Positions 14,452 through 21,815 of a DNA stretch of 22,892 nucleotides are shown here, one piece after another. The stretch is from CAZEGI01 sp964512105 (GTDB lineage Archaea; Altiarchaeota; Altiarchaeia; IMC4; CAZEGI01): positions 1 to 22,892 of the forward strand of contig CAZEGI010000019.1 of assembly GCA_964512105.1 (NCBI GenBank), in the 5' to 3' direction. The notes beneath the pieces were generated by a model, which worked only from the letters and a program-made list of their open reading frames with translations, did not search any database and was not told the origin of the DNA. Numbering within the stretch: position 1 is the first letter of the stretch; every line of letters begins with the position of its first letter. A program made the translations under genes and the position numbers.

Positions 14452-15147
14452 ATGCTCGGAATAATAGGCGGCACGAATTTCAAGGGAACAAAAATCCTGA
14501 AAAACCTGAAGGGAAAAACCGTCGCCACCGAATACGGAAACGTGGACGTTCTGGTGAACGAAAAAATCGCCTTCCTGAACCGCCACGGGAAAAGCCACAA
14601 CATCCCGCCGCACAGGATAAACCACAAGGCAAATATAAAGGCGCTGAAAAAGTTAGGCACTACAAAAATCATCGGCATTTGCTCCGTCGGCAGTCTAAGG
14701 AAGAGCATAAAACCCGGAAGCATTCTCATCCCAAGCGACTACGTAAATTTCTGGGGCATACAAACCTTCTTTGATTCCAGAATAAAGCACATAACTCCGG
14801 AACTTGATGAAGCTTTGAGAAAAATCATCATCAAAAAATCAAAACAAGCCGGCGTAAAAATCATCCCTGAAGGAATTTACGTTCAAACCACCGGACCAAG
14901 ACTCGAAACCAGGGCAGAAATAAAAATCCTGAAAAATTTCTGCGATGTCGTCGGCATGAATCTCGCGTCAGAGGCGACGCTCGCGCAGGAACTCGGGATT
15001 CCATATGCGGGCATCTGCTCCGTTGACAACTATGCAAACGGCGTAGTGCCTAAAAAACTCGACTTCGAAACCGTCGTAAAAGATTCAAGAAAGAACTCTG
15101 CCAGTGTGATGAAGATACTCATAAAAATTCTTGAGGATTCTAAATGA
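14452..15147 (+). CDS. MTAP-family phosphorylase, probably 6-oxopurine (methylthioinosine) specific
   Basis: A 231-residue purine nucleoside phosphorylase of the methylthioadenosine phosphorylase branch: phosphate loop IIGGTN (4-9), RHG (44-46) with HNIPPHRINHKAN, GPRLET (148-153) and VVGMN (167-170). The base-binding loop reads SVDNYANG (190-197), whereas adenine-specific enzymes have the TDYD motif with two aspartates. Loss of that pair, with Asn available, points to 6-oxopurines, so methylthioinosine, inosine or guanosine are likelier substrates than methylthioadenosine. The deaminase that would make methylthioinosine overlaps its stop by four bases, which supports this. TTG at 14443 is open in frame, but the ATG at 14452 starts the conserved strand. 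AT-rich TATA-like sequence (14424-14439) lies just upstream. Confidence 0.88.
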   Translation: MLGIIGGTNFKGTKILKNLKGKTVATEYGNVDVLVNEKIAFLNRHGKSHNIPPHRINHKANIKALKKLGTTKIIGICSVGSLRKSIKPGSILIPSDYVNFWGIQTFFDSRIKHITPELDEALRKIIIKKSKQAGVKIIPEGIYVQTTGPRLETRAEIKILKNFCDVVGMNLASEATLAQELGIPYAGICSVDNYANGVVPKKLDFETVVKDSRKNSASVMKILIKILEDSK

Positions 15148-16397
15148 GCATCCTGATAAAAAACGTTTTGCTGAACAGCAAGGAAACCAACATAAAAATC
15201 GAAGAAAATCTCATCGCCGAAATCGGAAAAAAATCCAGTGCAGAATTCGTAATAGACGGCAAAAACAAGGCAGCGATTCCCGGTTTGATTAATACACATA
15301 CTCACGCAGCCATGACGCTCATGCGCAGTTACGCAGACGATCTGGAATTGCACGACTGGCTCAGCAACCACATCTGGCCGCTTGAGGCAAAGCTCACTGA
15401 AGATGATGTTTACTGGGGCACAAAACTCGCATGTTTGGAAATGATAAAATCCGGAACAACCTGCTTCAACGACATGTACTGGCATACCAAGGGTTCAGCA
15501 AAGGCGGTCGAAGAATCCGGAATCCGCGGCGTTCTAAGCGCGGTTCTCATAGACCTTTTTAACGAGGAAAAAACAAAGGAACAAATTTCTCTGAACAAAA
15601 AACTCTTCAAGGAATTCAAAAAATTCTGCTCTCGCGTGATTTTTGCTTTGGGACCACATGCACTTTATACCGTTTCCAAAGAAGGTTTGCAGTGGTGCGC
15701 GGAATTTGCAAGAGAAAATAACCTGCTCGTGCACTTCCATCTTTCCGAAACAGAGCAGGAAGTGAAGGATTGCATAAAGAAAAACAAAAAACGCCCGGTC
15801 GAATACCTTGAGAGCATCGGTTTTCTCGGCCCGAATATGATTGCGTGTCATTCCGTCTGGTTGAACAAAAAAGAAATCCAGATTCTTGCGAAACATAAGG
15901 TGAAAATCGCCCACAACCCGACATCGAACATGAAGCTTGCGGTCGGTTCCGCCCTAAACTACGCGGAGATGAAAAAAGCAGGTTTAACCGTTTCCCTCGG
16001 CACGGACGGTTGCGCGTCAAACAACAACCTCGACATGTTCGAGTCCATGAAGTTTGCAACCCTTCTGCAGAAATTCCACACAAACAAACAACGTATAATG
16101 CCTGCGCAGGAGTCATTTGAACTTGCGACCATAAACGGCGCAAAGGCCCTGAACCTGAGCGCGGGGAAAATCGAAGAAGGCAGACTCGCAGACATCGTTC
16201 TCGTAAACCTGAAAAAACCGGAACTCACACCCGGTCACAACCTTATCTCGGATCTGGTTTACTCAGCAAACGGCTCGTGCGTTGACACGGTCATCTGCGA
16301 CGGAAAAATACTCATGCAAAATCGTGTTGCAAAAAACGAGCAGGAAATAATCGAAGAAGCAAAAGAGACTGCAAAAAATCTTGTCTCAAGAAAGTAG
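15144..16397 (+). CDS. mtaD: Methylthioadenosine/S-adenosylhomocysteine deaminase
   Basis: A 417-residue metal-dependent amidohydrolase that deaminates the adenine of MTA, SAH, 5'-deoxyadenosine or related nucleosides. Metal and active-site residues are all in place: His52 and His54 in NTHTH, His197/His199 in VHFHLSETE with Glu202, His236 in ACHSVW and Asp288 in GTDGC. MRSYADDLELHDWL after the first His pair is typical of this subfamily. In methanogens the equivalent enzyme (DadD) prefers 5'-deoxyadenosine, so substrate range is open. ATG overlaps the phosphorylase stop by four bases; the pair would turn MTA into methylthioinosine and then hypoxanthine plus methylthioribose 1-phosphate. Confidence 0.93.
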   Translation: MSILIKNVLLNSKETNIKIEENLIAEIGKKSSAEFVIDGKNKAAIPGLINTHTHAAMTLMRSYADDLELHDWLSNHIWPLEAKLTEDDVYWGTKLACLEMIKSGTTCFNDMYWHTKGSAKAVEESGIRGVLSAVLIDLFNEEKTKEQISLNKKLFKEFKKFCSRVIFALGPHALYTVSKEGLQWCAEFARENNLLVHFHLSETEQEVKDCIKKNKKRPVEYLESIGFLGPNMIACHSVWLNKKEIQILAKHKVKIAHNPTSNMKLAVGSALNYAEMKKAGLTVSLGTDGCASNNNLDMFESMKFATLLQKFHTNKQRIMPAQESFELATINGAKALNLSAGKIEEGRLADIVLVNLKKPELTPGHNLISDLVYSANGSCVDTVICDGKILMQNRVAKNEQEIIEEAKETAKNLVSRK

Positions 16398-16451
16398 CTA
16401 TTCCCCCCACAGCAAAAACGGGTCATCCTAAAACCTAAAACAGAGCAATTT

Positions 16452-16471
16452 ATATATAAGTACTTATATAT
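16452..16471. promoter_or_regulatory. Perfect 20-bp palindrome, likely autoregulatory operator
   Basis: ATATATAAGTACTTATATAT is identical to its reverse complement. It lies 20 bp upstream of the antitoxin ATG, overlaps the TATA region, and is followed by a direct repeat TGATATATA (16471-16479 and 16482-16490). Antitoxins with ribbon-helix-helix domains usually bind such dyads to repress their own operon. Confidence 0.65.
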
Positions 16472-16478
16472 GATATAT

Positions 16479-16485
16479 AGGTGAT
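16479..16485 (+). promoter_or_regulatory. Ribosome-binding site AGGTGAT of the antitoxin gene
   Basis: AGGTGAT is a full match to the archaeal 16S 3' end (AUCACCU) and stands five bases before the ATG at 16491, fixing that start. It is the clearest Shine-Dalgarno site in the window; most other units here look leaderless. Confidence 0.7.
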
Positions 16486-16490
16486 ATATA

Positions 16491-16718
16491 ATGGCAAACG
16501 CTACGACAATACAGCTTGATAAATCAATTGTTAATGCACTAAAAGAAGCCAGGGAATACCCAAGACAAACCTACAACGAACTGATCAAGAACATGATTGC
16601 GATATTCAGAAATGCCAAGAAAAGAAACCAGTATGACGAATTTCTGCATAAGATCCAACAGGCCAAGATGAAAGAGCTGTGGGACAACAAAGATGACGAG
16701 TTATGGGAAAACGCTTAG
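16491..16718 (+). CDS. Antitoxin of MazF-type module (RHH-like)
   Basis: A 75-residue protein whose N-terminus (TTIQLDKSIVNALKEAREYPRQTYNELIKNMI) has the strand-helix-helix pattern of ribbon-helix-helix antitoxins; a beta strand TTIQL begins it and TYNELI sits at the second helix. The C-terminal tail, with ELWDNKDDELWENA, is acidic and aromatic, as expected for a toxin-binding segment. Its last 26 bases overlap the toxin gene in another frame. The palindrome directly upstream is a suitable binding site for it. Small archaeal proteins of this sort are sometimes annotated only as hypothetical or DUF7557; pairing with a MazF-like gene makes the antitoxin call firm. Confidence 0.82.
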   Translation: MANATTIQLDKSIVNALKEAREYPRQTYNELIKNMIAIFRNAKKRNQYDEFLHKIQQAKMKELWDNKDDELWENA

Positions 16719-17025
16719 ACCGGGAGACGTAATTCTCACCAAAATTCAATTTACAGACACCTTGGAAGTCAAAACAAGACCCGCCTTGGTGTTGTTTGAA
16801 GAATTTGACAATGTTGTTGTCGCAGGGATCACAAGCAACACTGCTATGAAAGGTATTCCACTAACTAAAAAAGAAGGTGCTGTAAAAGATAGCGTTATCA
16901 AACTGAATTATATATTCACCATCTCCAAGATGATGATCGAAAAGACATTATTTTCATTGTCTAAAGACAAGAAAAAGATGGTCTTTGAAGAGTTGGTAGG
17001 AAAGCTGAAAAATCTATCCGAATAA
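16693..17025 (+). CDS. MazF/PemK-like toxin
   Basis: A 110-residue protein of the MazF/PemK fold. Diagnostic parts are RPGDVILTKIQF at residues 9-20, KTRPALVL (the conserved RPALV strand), VVVAGITSN, IPLTKKEGAVKDSVIKLN and a C-terminal IEKTLFSLSKDK, which corresponds to the i...l.G.l......v region of the family. MazF proteins are ribosome-independent mRNA endonucleases that stop growth when the antitoxin is lost. The start at 16693 is the only ATG before the conserved strand, giving a 26-base overlap with the antitoxin. The pair sits between the purine-salvage operon and hpt, oriented with the former but separated by 93 bp with its own operator. Confidence 0.85.
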   Translation: MTSYGKTLRPGDVILTKIQFTDTLEVKTRPALVLFEEFDNVVVAGITSNTAMKGIPLTKKEGAVKDSVIKLNYIFTISKMMIEKTLFSLSKDKKKMVFEELVGKLKNLSE

Positions 17026-17039
17026 ATCTTTTGTATACC

Positions 17040-17654
17040 CTATTCCTTCACCACGGCAAGAAATGGCAGTTCCCTGTACTTTTCGTTCCAGTCCAGTCCG
17101 AATCCGACCACGAACTTGTCCGGAATTTTGAATCCTAAGTAATCAATTTTTATTTTTCTTATCCTTCGCGAGGGTTTGTCAAACAATGCGCAAATTCTCA
17201 CGGATTTCGCCTTTTTCTTTTTTAAATACTTTTTTATAAAATCCATCGTTATGCCCGTATCGATGATATCCTCAATTACGAGAATGTCTTTTCCTGCAGG
17301 ATTTTTTTCTAGATCTCGAAGTAGTTTTACATTGCCAGTCGTATTGGTTCCCGCATAACTCTTCGCCCGGATGTAGTCCGTTTTTATTTTCATTCCCTCC
17401 AAATTCCCAAAAAGTTCATTCGCGAAGGTCTTTGCACCCTTCAGAACGATAACGGCGTAGATTTCGTTCTTGTAGTCCTTTCTCACGTTCTCCGCGATTT
17501 TTTCCGCACGTTTTTTTATGCATCTGTGCGTTATCAATACCTGTGATAAGGGGGCATCCAGCTCCGAGGCTTCGGCATCTTCAGCGGTTCTTATCCCATC
17601 ATCATTAACTTTCACAATCCCACCGAAATCCTTCACGATTTTTTGTTTTTTCAT
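17040..17654 (-). CDS. hpt: Hypoxanthine phosphoribosyltransferase
   Basis: A 204-residue type I phosphoribosyltransferase making IMP (and probably GMP) from hypoxanthine or guanine and PRPP. The PRPP signature ILVIEDIIDTGITM lies at 124-137, the flexible loop KSYAGTNTTG at 98-107, and the base-side segment DKFVVGFGLDWNEKYRELP at 179-197 is characteristic of bacterial/eukaryotic-type HPRT rather than the shorter archaeal Hpt family. An N-terminal extension of about 35 residues (DDGIRTAEDAEASEL) precedes the domain. I choose the ATG at 17654 over the GTG at 17657 because GAGGT (17662-17666) is five bases... about eight bases before it, inside the end of the GT39 gene. It is the last gene of the minus operon and would take the hypoxanthine made by the phosphorylase/deaminase pair. 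Confidence 0.9.
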   Translation of the reverse strand: MKKQKIVKDFGGIVKVNDDGIRTAEDAEASELDAPLSQVLITHRCIKKRAEKIAENVRKDYKNEIYAVIVLKGAKTFANELFGNLEGMKIKTDYIRAKSYAGTNTTGNVKLLRDLEKNPAGKDILVIEDIIDTGITMDFIKKYLKKKKAKSVRICALFDKPSRRIRKIKIDYLGFKIPDKFVVGFGLDWNEKYRELPFLAVVKE

Positions 17655-17657
17655 CAC

Positions 17658-19265
17658 CTACCTCATAACCTCATAGTTTTTTCCATACCTGCAGAAATTC
17701 CTCACGTACCCCGGGTTTAATGATTTTGCGATGTTGTATTCATAAATGCCGCGCTGGGTTGCGCCGAGTCTGAAGTAAACGTCGCCCAGCGAGCAGTGCG
17801 CGGTTACCGATTCCGGAGCAAGGTTAAGCGCTAGGTTGTACTCGTTTATCGCCTCACCGTAAAGGCCGTTGTTCATGAATATATCCGCCATATTCTCGTG
17901 CGCGGTTTTCAGGTCAAGCCGCGGGCTCATGCCGAGTTTTTCCACGTCGTAGTTCACGAATCCGAAAAACAAAATCAAAACAACAAGCGAAATTAAAATT
18001 TTTTTGTATTTTTTGCTCTTCAAACTGTCGAAAAACCAATGCAATGCGTATGCGGCAAATATCATGAGAAACGCGACTGCGGGCAACCTGTACCGCGAAT
18101 CAACAAAGAAAATCAGTACCGACAGAACTGCGGAGACTATCATAAAAATTAAAATGGACGTCTTACGTAACTGTTCGGCCGAAAGTAAAATCCCCAACAA
18201 ACCGAGCGGTGCGATAATCCCGAACATCAGCAAAAATCCGGATTGCAACAAACCGGAAAACCGGCTGAAGAAATAGTAGTTCGTATTCGACGGAATTTCA
18301 TACCAGTTCCAGAAAAGCAAAAACTTCCTGAGTTCGAGCTTTGCGTAATCCAACGGATTTTTCCTCACGTATTCAACACCCTTCAAAAACCAGAATCTTG
18401 CGACTTCGGATTCCGTGAGGTTTTTTCCGGTAACGTTTTCCGCATGCTTTCCGAGTTCCGCGACCATGACCTGCGGCGAATCAACATTTGGCAGTGGACT
18501 TGAAATTTTTCCGGTTGCAAATTCGTTCGTCCCCTGGTAGAAGTTAACGCCCCAGTTCGACGAGATGACAACAAAATCGCCGGTCACAACAAAGTTTCTC
18601 AAGGTGCATACTGCCAAAACCAACAAAACACCCGTGCAAAAAACCGCAAAATTCCTTAAAATTGTTTTTCTTTCTTTTTTTTCATTCAAAATGAACCAAA
18701 AGAAGACCAACGGCACAAAAAGTAAAATCGTCCCTCTCCCCAGCGCAGACAGTCCCAAAACAAAACCCGCGAGAAACCAGATTCTCTTGTTTTTTCTTTC
18801 AACCGCGTAAAGGAGCAAAACTACCGCGAGCAGGTCCAGAAACACAACGAGCGTTTCCATAAGGATCGTCGCGTCGTAAAAAACAAACATGCCGTATAAT
18901 GCGGCAGCCAAACCCGCAAGGACTCCAACAACCGGGTTGAAGATTTTTTTCCCGATTAAGTAAATCAAAACGCACGAAAGCGAGCCGATTATCGTTTGTA
19001 TCACGCGAACAAGATAAAGATCACGGCCAAGCGTGCCGTACAAAACCGCGAGAAAATACGGATAAAGCGGCCCCATGAAAAAAACCTCCGTTCCGAGCCA
19101 GTCGCCTTCTGCGATTTTTTGCGCCCATGAGTCGTAAAACTGCGCGTCAAGCAAAAGATTGCCGAATGATGCGTTTCCTCTCATCTGTTCTATATACGCA
19201 AGCCTGACTGCAAATGCAAAAATGAAGATTACGGCCGGAATTAAAAATCTATTTATCCTTGTCAC
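17658..19265 (-). CDS. GT39-type membrane glycosyltransferase with C-terminal TPR repeats
   Basis: A 535-residue protein. The N-terminal 430 or so residues form a GT-C/GT39 (ArnT/PMT-like) membrane domain: after the first helix LLLDAQFYDSWA (Asp40, Asp45) supplies the catalytic first-loop acid motif, and GPLYPYFLAVLYG and ALGRGTILLFVP are typical of the family. About eleven hydrophobic segments follow. Residues from 454 on hold two tetratricopeptide repeats (NGLYGEAINEYNLALNLAPE and GATQRGIYEYNIAKSLNPGY), an arrangement seen in some bacterial family members. It lies 33 bp behind the PurD-like gene and abuts hpt without a gap, so it shares their transcript although its role (adding a sugar from a lipid donor) is unrelated to purines. 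Confidence 0.85.
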   Translation of the reverse strand: MTRINRFLIPAVIFIFAFAVRLAYIEQMRGNASFGNLLLDAQFYDSWAQKIAEGDWLGTEVFFMGPLYPYFLAVLYGTLGRDLYLVRVIQTIIGSLSCVLIYLIGKKIFNPVVGVLAGLAAALYGMFVFYDATILMETLVVFLDLLAVVLLLYAVERKNKRIWFLAGFVLGLSALGRGTILLFVPLVFFWFILNEKKERKTILRNFAVFCTGVLLVLAVCTLRNFVVTGDFVVISSNWGVNFYQGTNEFATGKISSPLPNVDSPQVMVAELGKHAENVTGKNLTESEVARFWFLKGVEYVRKNPLDYAKLELRKFLLFWNWYEIPSNTNYYFFSRFSGLLQSGFLLMFGIIAPLGLLGILLSAEQLRKTSILIFMIVSAVLSVLIFFVDSRYRLPAVAFLMIFAAYALHWFFDSLKSKKYKKILISLVVLILFFGFVNYDVEKLGMSPRLDLKTAHENMADIFMNNGLYGEAINEYNLALNLAPESVTAHCSLGDVYFRLGATQRGIYEYNIAKSLNPGYVRNFCRYGKNYEVMR

Positions 19266-19298
19266 ATAATAAAATCCAAATGACGCTTAAAATCTCGA

Positions 19299-21626
19299 TT
19301 AGTACAGGTAACCCCACGTATGCAGCCTGTCGCTGTCTTCCTCCCACCTGTCACCGATGTCCGTACGGTAATACATGTTCGGCAGAAGTATGTTGCTAAT
19401 CTTGCTGTATGCGCGATGCTTTGCCTGTTTCATTGTTTGTCCGCAACCGACAACTATCAGTGCGACTCCCGCGTTGCCTGTTATGACCCAGTCGCCATTC
19501 ACCTTTTTGACATCCTCTATATGCACGCCGTCCATTGTGCCCTGCTTGTCAAATATCACGACAGCGTCCTTCGAATTCGTGTCGAATACCTCCTCGTCCG
19601 TGAACGGGTATGGTGGCACCAGAATTCTCACGCCGATCTGGAAACCGCTCCTCGTCTTTAACTGCGGTTTGTTCCCCTTCGCGAGTTCGTACAAGAATTC
19701 CCCCATGGGCGTTATCATACCTTCCTGCTGTATGCTTATGGTCGGATAACCGAAACGCGCGGTGAACTCCAGCGGATAAATTCCGTAGTTGTTCGCGATG
19801 CAGTTTATGTCAATGTAGCCGACGTAATGCTCCTCCTTCAATTTCGGCTCCATCTTCTTCAGCGTGTGGTTGAACAACTTGTTCGGTTCGCTCCAGAACA
19901 TCGAAGTATTGCCGCACCAGTATGGTTTTCCATTTCTCCTGACATACATGATGTGATTTTTTACAGTTGCGCAATATACCCTTCCATCGTAATCTACAAT
20001 CTTCGTATCTCTCTTATCTACCCAGGAATCAAGTTTTTTCACCCTCTCTATGACTTCATATTGGATATTTGAAGCATCAGCAAAATGATCGTAAATCCAC
20101 ACCATGCCGCGTGGATTTCTCTTTTTTATAATCCCTACTCTACCAACCTTCAATAACAACTCCTGAATATCATCAGCCAACTTTTTTGAGGAGGTATAAA
20201 AAATCCTGAAACCATTTTTCATGGTTGTACCATCACCCAACGCAAACCAATCAAGGAAAATTCCGATTTGTCCCGGGGTTAGCTCCTTTACAAACTTTGG
20301 AACACTTTTATCTTGGGCTTTGCCAAGTGGGTTCAAGTATGAGTACAGCTGTTTGTTGTAAATATAAAACTCATTCTTCCCCTTCGAAAATTTAAACGGA
20401 AGCCGCTCTAACAGTTTTTCTATTCTCTCTGTTTTTTCTGTTGTTTTTTGCGATATGCTAATCTTGTTGTTCGAAGTGTAACCATCAGCCAGCCAGATTC
20501 CTAAAAATGCCAACCAATCATCCATTGGAATCTCAATCTCTCCGGTTTTATGTAAAACCACCTGGTTGCCTTCATAGTGACCTATGTCCACAGAAGGTAT
20601 CACAAAATACTCCTCTCTTACACCAATCCACTCTCCCGTTCTCTTAATCAGCGATTGATACTCGAGGTCTTTGGCTTTTACAAAGGTAAATCTGTTGTTT
20701 TTCTTTCTTGCGTTTGTTTGTGTTGAAACATACATGTTGTGGTCTAAGGTTACCATGATATCCAAGGTTCGGTTTTGTATTGATACCAGTTGCTTATGAT
20801 GGTCAAAGGAAACAATATTCTCGGGTCTGTTGTATTCAATCACATGGCTCAAAGGGTTCAGTGTGCATATCCCATCATCATAAGTTAAATCTTTAAAGAA
20901 TTTCCAGCCACTATCTGTCAATACTTCTGTTTGGTCATCATAGCAACCCATTTCGCCCGTTGAAGGCCCGATGTTGCCGTTGAACAATTTTTTATGCTCG
21001 AAGTTCACGTTTATCGGGTAAATGAACTCCGTTCCATCAAAAAAAGCCCCAACCGCAACCTCAACACCGCTTATCTTCTTCTGGAGCTGAAACTCCTTTA
21101 TCCTGTTCGACCATATCCTCTTGTAGTGTTCGAGAATCTGTATGACGTCCCTTCCGTCGTCCTCCTGACCAACGAACAGCAACTGTTTCTGGTTCTGTGC
21201 TTCCCCGCTCGGTTTTATCACGTACTTACCCGGATTCTTCTGCACGAAATCTATCGCAGTATCGAACGAAGTGAAATTCTCCTGCGGAATTATCGGAACC
21301 CCCGCCTTCTTCAGTTCCTCCTGTCCGAAAGCCCTGTCGTCCTCAAGCTTGTCACTGTATGGAGTACCACCAACAACAAACTTCCCCTCGTCGCGCAGCT
21401 TCTTGGCCTTTGCCCCCTCTCCAAGAACATCATCGAAAATAATTACGTCAGCCCAGGAAACCTCCTTCCCCCAATCATCGGTTTTCTCAACAAAACCGTC
21501 CCCGATTTCCTTCTGGCCGGGGTCGTGTATGTAATACTTAACGTTGTGCCCCTCTTTCAACACTTGCCAAGCAATATCAGTTATAAGTGCGTCGAGAGAA
21601 ATAAAAAGAAAATTTTTTGGTTCCAT
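19299..21626 (-). CDS. PurD-like ATP-grasp ligase containing an intein
   Basis: A 775-residue open frame that, after removal of a 346-residue intein, yields a 429-residue ATP-grasp protein, the size of phosphoribosylamine-glycine ligase (PurD). ATP-grasp features are KYVIKPSGEAQNQKQLLFVG (134-153 region) and the PurD-type GPSTGEMG, split by the intein from TSMFWSE; the C-terminal part has PLEFTARFGYP, where PurD usually has EFNxRFGDPE. The N-terminus (FLFISLDALITDIAWQVLKEG) lacks the GxGGREHA motif of PurD. It could therefore be a divergent PurD or a related ligase acting on another substrate. It heads the operon with the GT39 protein and hpt. PurD would be de novo purine synthesis, so linkage to hpt is suggestive. 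Confidence 0.82.
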   Translation of the reverse strand: MEPKNFLFISLDALITDIAWQVLKEGHNVKYYIHDPGQKEIGDGFVEKTDDWGKEVSWADVIIFDDVLGEGAKAKKLRDEGKFVVGGTPYSDKLEDDRAFGQEELKKAGVPIIPQENFTSFDTAIDFVQKNPGKYVIKPSGEAQNQKQLLFVGQEDDGRDVIQILEHYKRIWSNRIKEFQLQKKISGVEVAVGAFFDGTEFIYPINVNFEHKKLFNGNIGPSTGEMGCYDDQTEVLTDSGWKFFKDLTYDDGICTLNPLSHVIEYNRPENIVSFDHHKQLVSIQNRTLDIMVTLDHNMYVSTQTNARKKNNRFTFVKAKDLEYQSLIKRTGEWIGVREEYFVIPSVDIGHYEGNQVVLHKTGEIEIPMDDWLAFLGIWLADGYTSNNKISISQKTTEKTERIEKLLERLPFKFSKGKNEFYIYNKQLYSYLNPLGKAQDKSVPKFVKELTPGQIGIFLDWFALGDGTTMKNGFRIFYTSSKKLADDIQELLLKVGRVGIIKKRNPRGMVWIYDHFADASNIQYEVIERVKKLDSWVDKRDTKIVDYDGRVYCATVKNHIMYVRRNGKPYWCGNTSMFWSEPNKLFNHTLKKMEPKLKEEHYVGYIDINCIANNYGIYPLEFTARFGYPTISIQQEGMITPMGEFLYELAKGNKPQLKTRSGFQIGVRILVPPYPFTDEEVFDTNSKDAVVIFDKQGTMDGVHIEDVKKVNGDWVITGNAGVALIVVGCGQTMKQAKHRAYSKISNILLPNMYYRTDIGDRWEEDSDRLHTWGYLY
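19908..20945 (-). mobile_element. Intein with LAGLIDADG homing endonuclease
   Basis: Residues 228-573 of the PurD-like frame. Splice blocks are complete: block A begins at Cys228 (CYDDQTEVLTDSGW), block B has TLDH (Thr293, His296), block F has VYCATVKNHIMYVRRNG with His558, and the intein ends WCGN (Asn573) before Thr574 of the C-extein. The penultimate residue is Gly rather than His, which is found in some inteins with this YVRRNGKP-W-GN ending. The endonuclease has both LAGLIDADG-type motifs with catalytic acids: FLGIWLADGYTS (Asp381) and FLDWFALGDGTTM (Asp465). Nothing suggests decay. It interrupts the conserved GPSTGEMG / TSMFW site of the host, the sort of invariant site homing endonucleases favour. 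Confidence 0.93.
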
Positions 21627-21815
21627 TCATTTATTCCATACAGTCCATTGCCACCATGTGTACAACTCTTTATACAACTAATTATACTATTTCGAGTATA
21701 AAAATTTTTTTATTTTGCAATTTTTTTTGAATTTATTTTTTTTGTTCGAAAAATCCCACAAGAAGTGAAACAACAACGTAAAAATGTTAATTTTAAATAC
21801 TTCTCATAATCTACC
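21627..21815. promoter_or_regulatory. Divergent intergenic region, PurD-like operon and lipoprotein gene
   Basis: A 189-bp, very AT-rich gap between divergent genes. For the minus operon, TATA-like sequence (AGTATAA and GTATAAA on the minus strand) lies about 50 to 75 bp before the ATG. TTATACT and AGTATAA form a 7-bp inverted repeat (21682-21701). For the lipoprotein, TTTTAAATA (21791-21799) is 17 to 25 bp before its ATG at 21816, fitting a leaderless or short-leader transcript. Long T-runs occupy 21704-21740. No gene or structured RNA was recognised. Confidence 0.45.

Noticed and set aside
15616..16143. Minus-strand open frame of 175 codons opposite the deaminase
   Set aside because: It covers the deaminase active-site coding region in antisense and its translation is compositionally odd (many Cys, Arg and Ser).
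20994..21701. Plus-strand open frame of 235 codons opposite the PurD-like gene
   Set aside because: It is antisense to conserved ATP-grasp coding sequence, and its translation shows no family features.
21682..21701. Inverted repeat TTATACT/AGTATAA followed by T-runs, as a terminator
   Set aside because: No plus-strand gene ends nearby and the arms coincide with TATA-like promoter sequence of the minus operon; chance or a promoter role is likelier.
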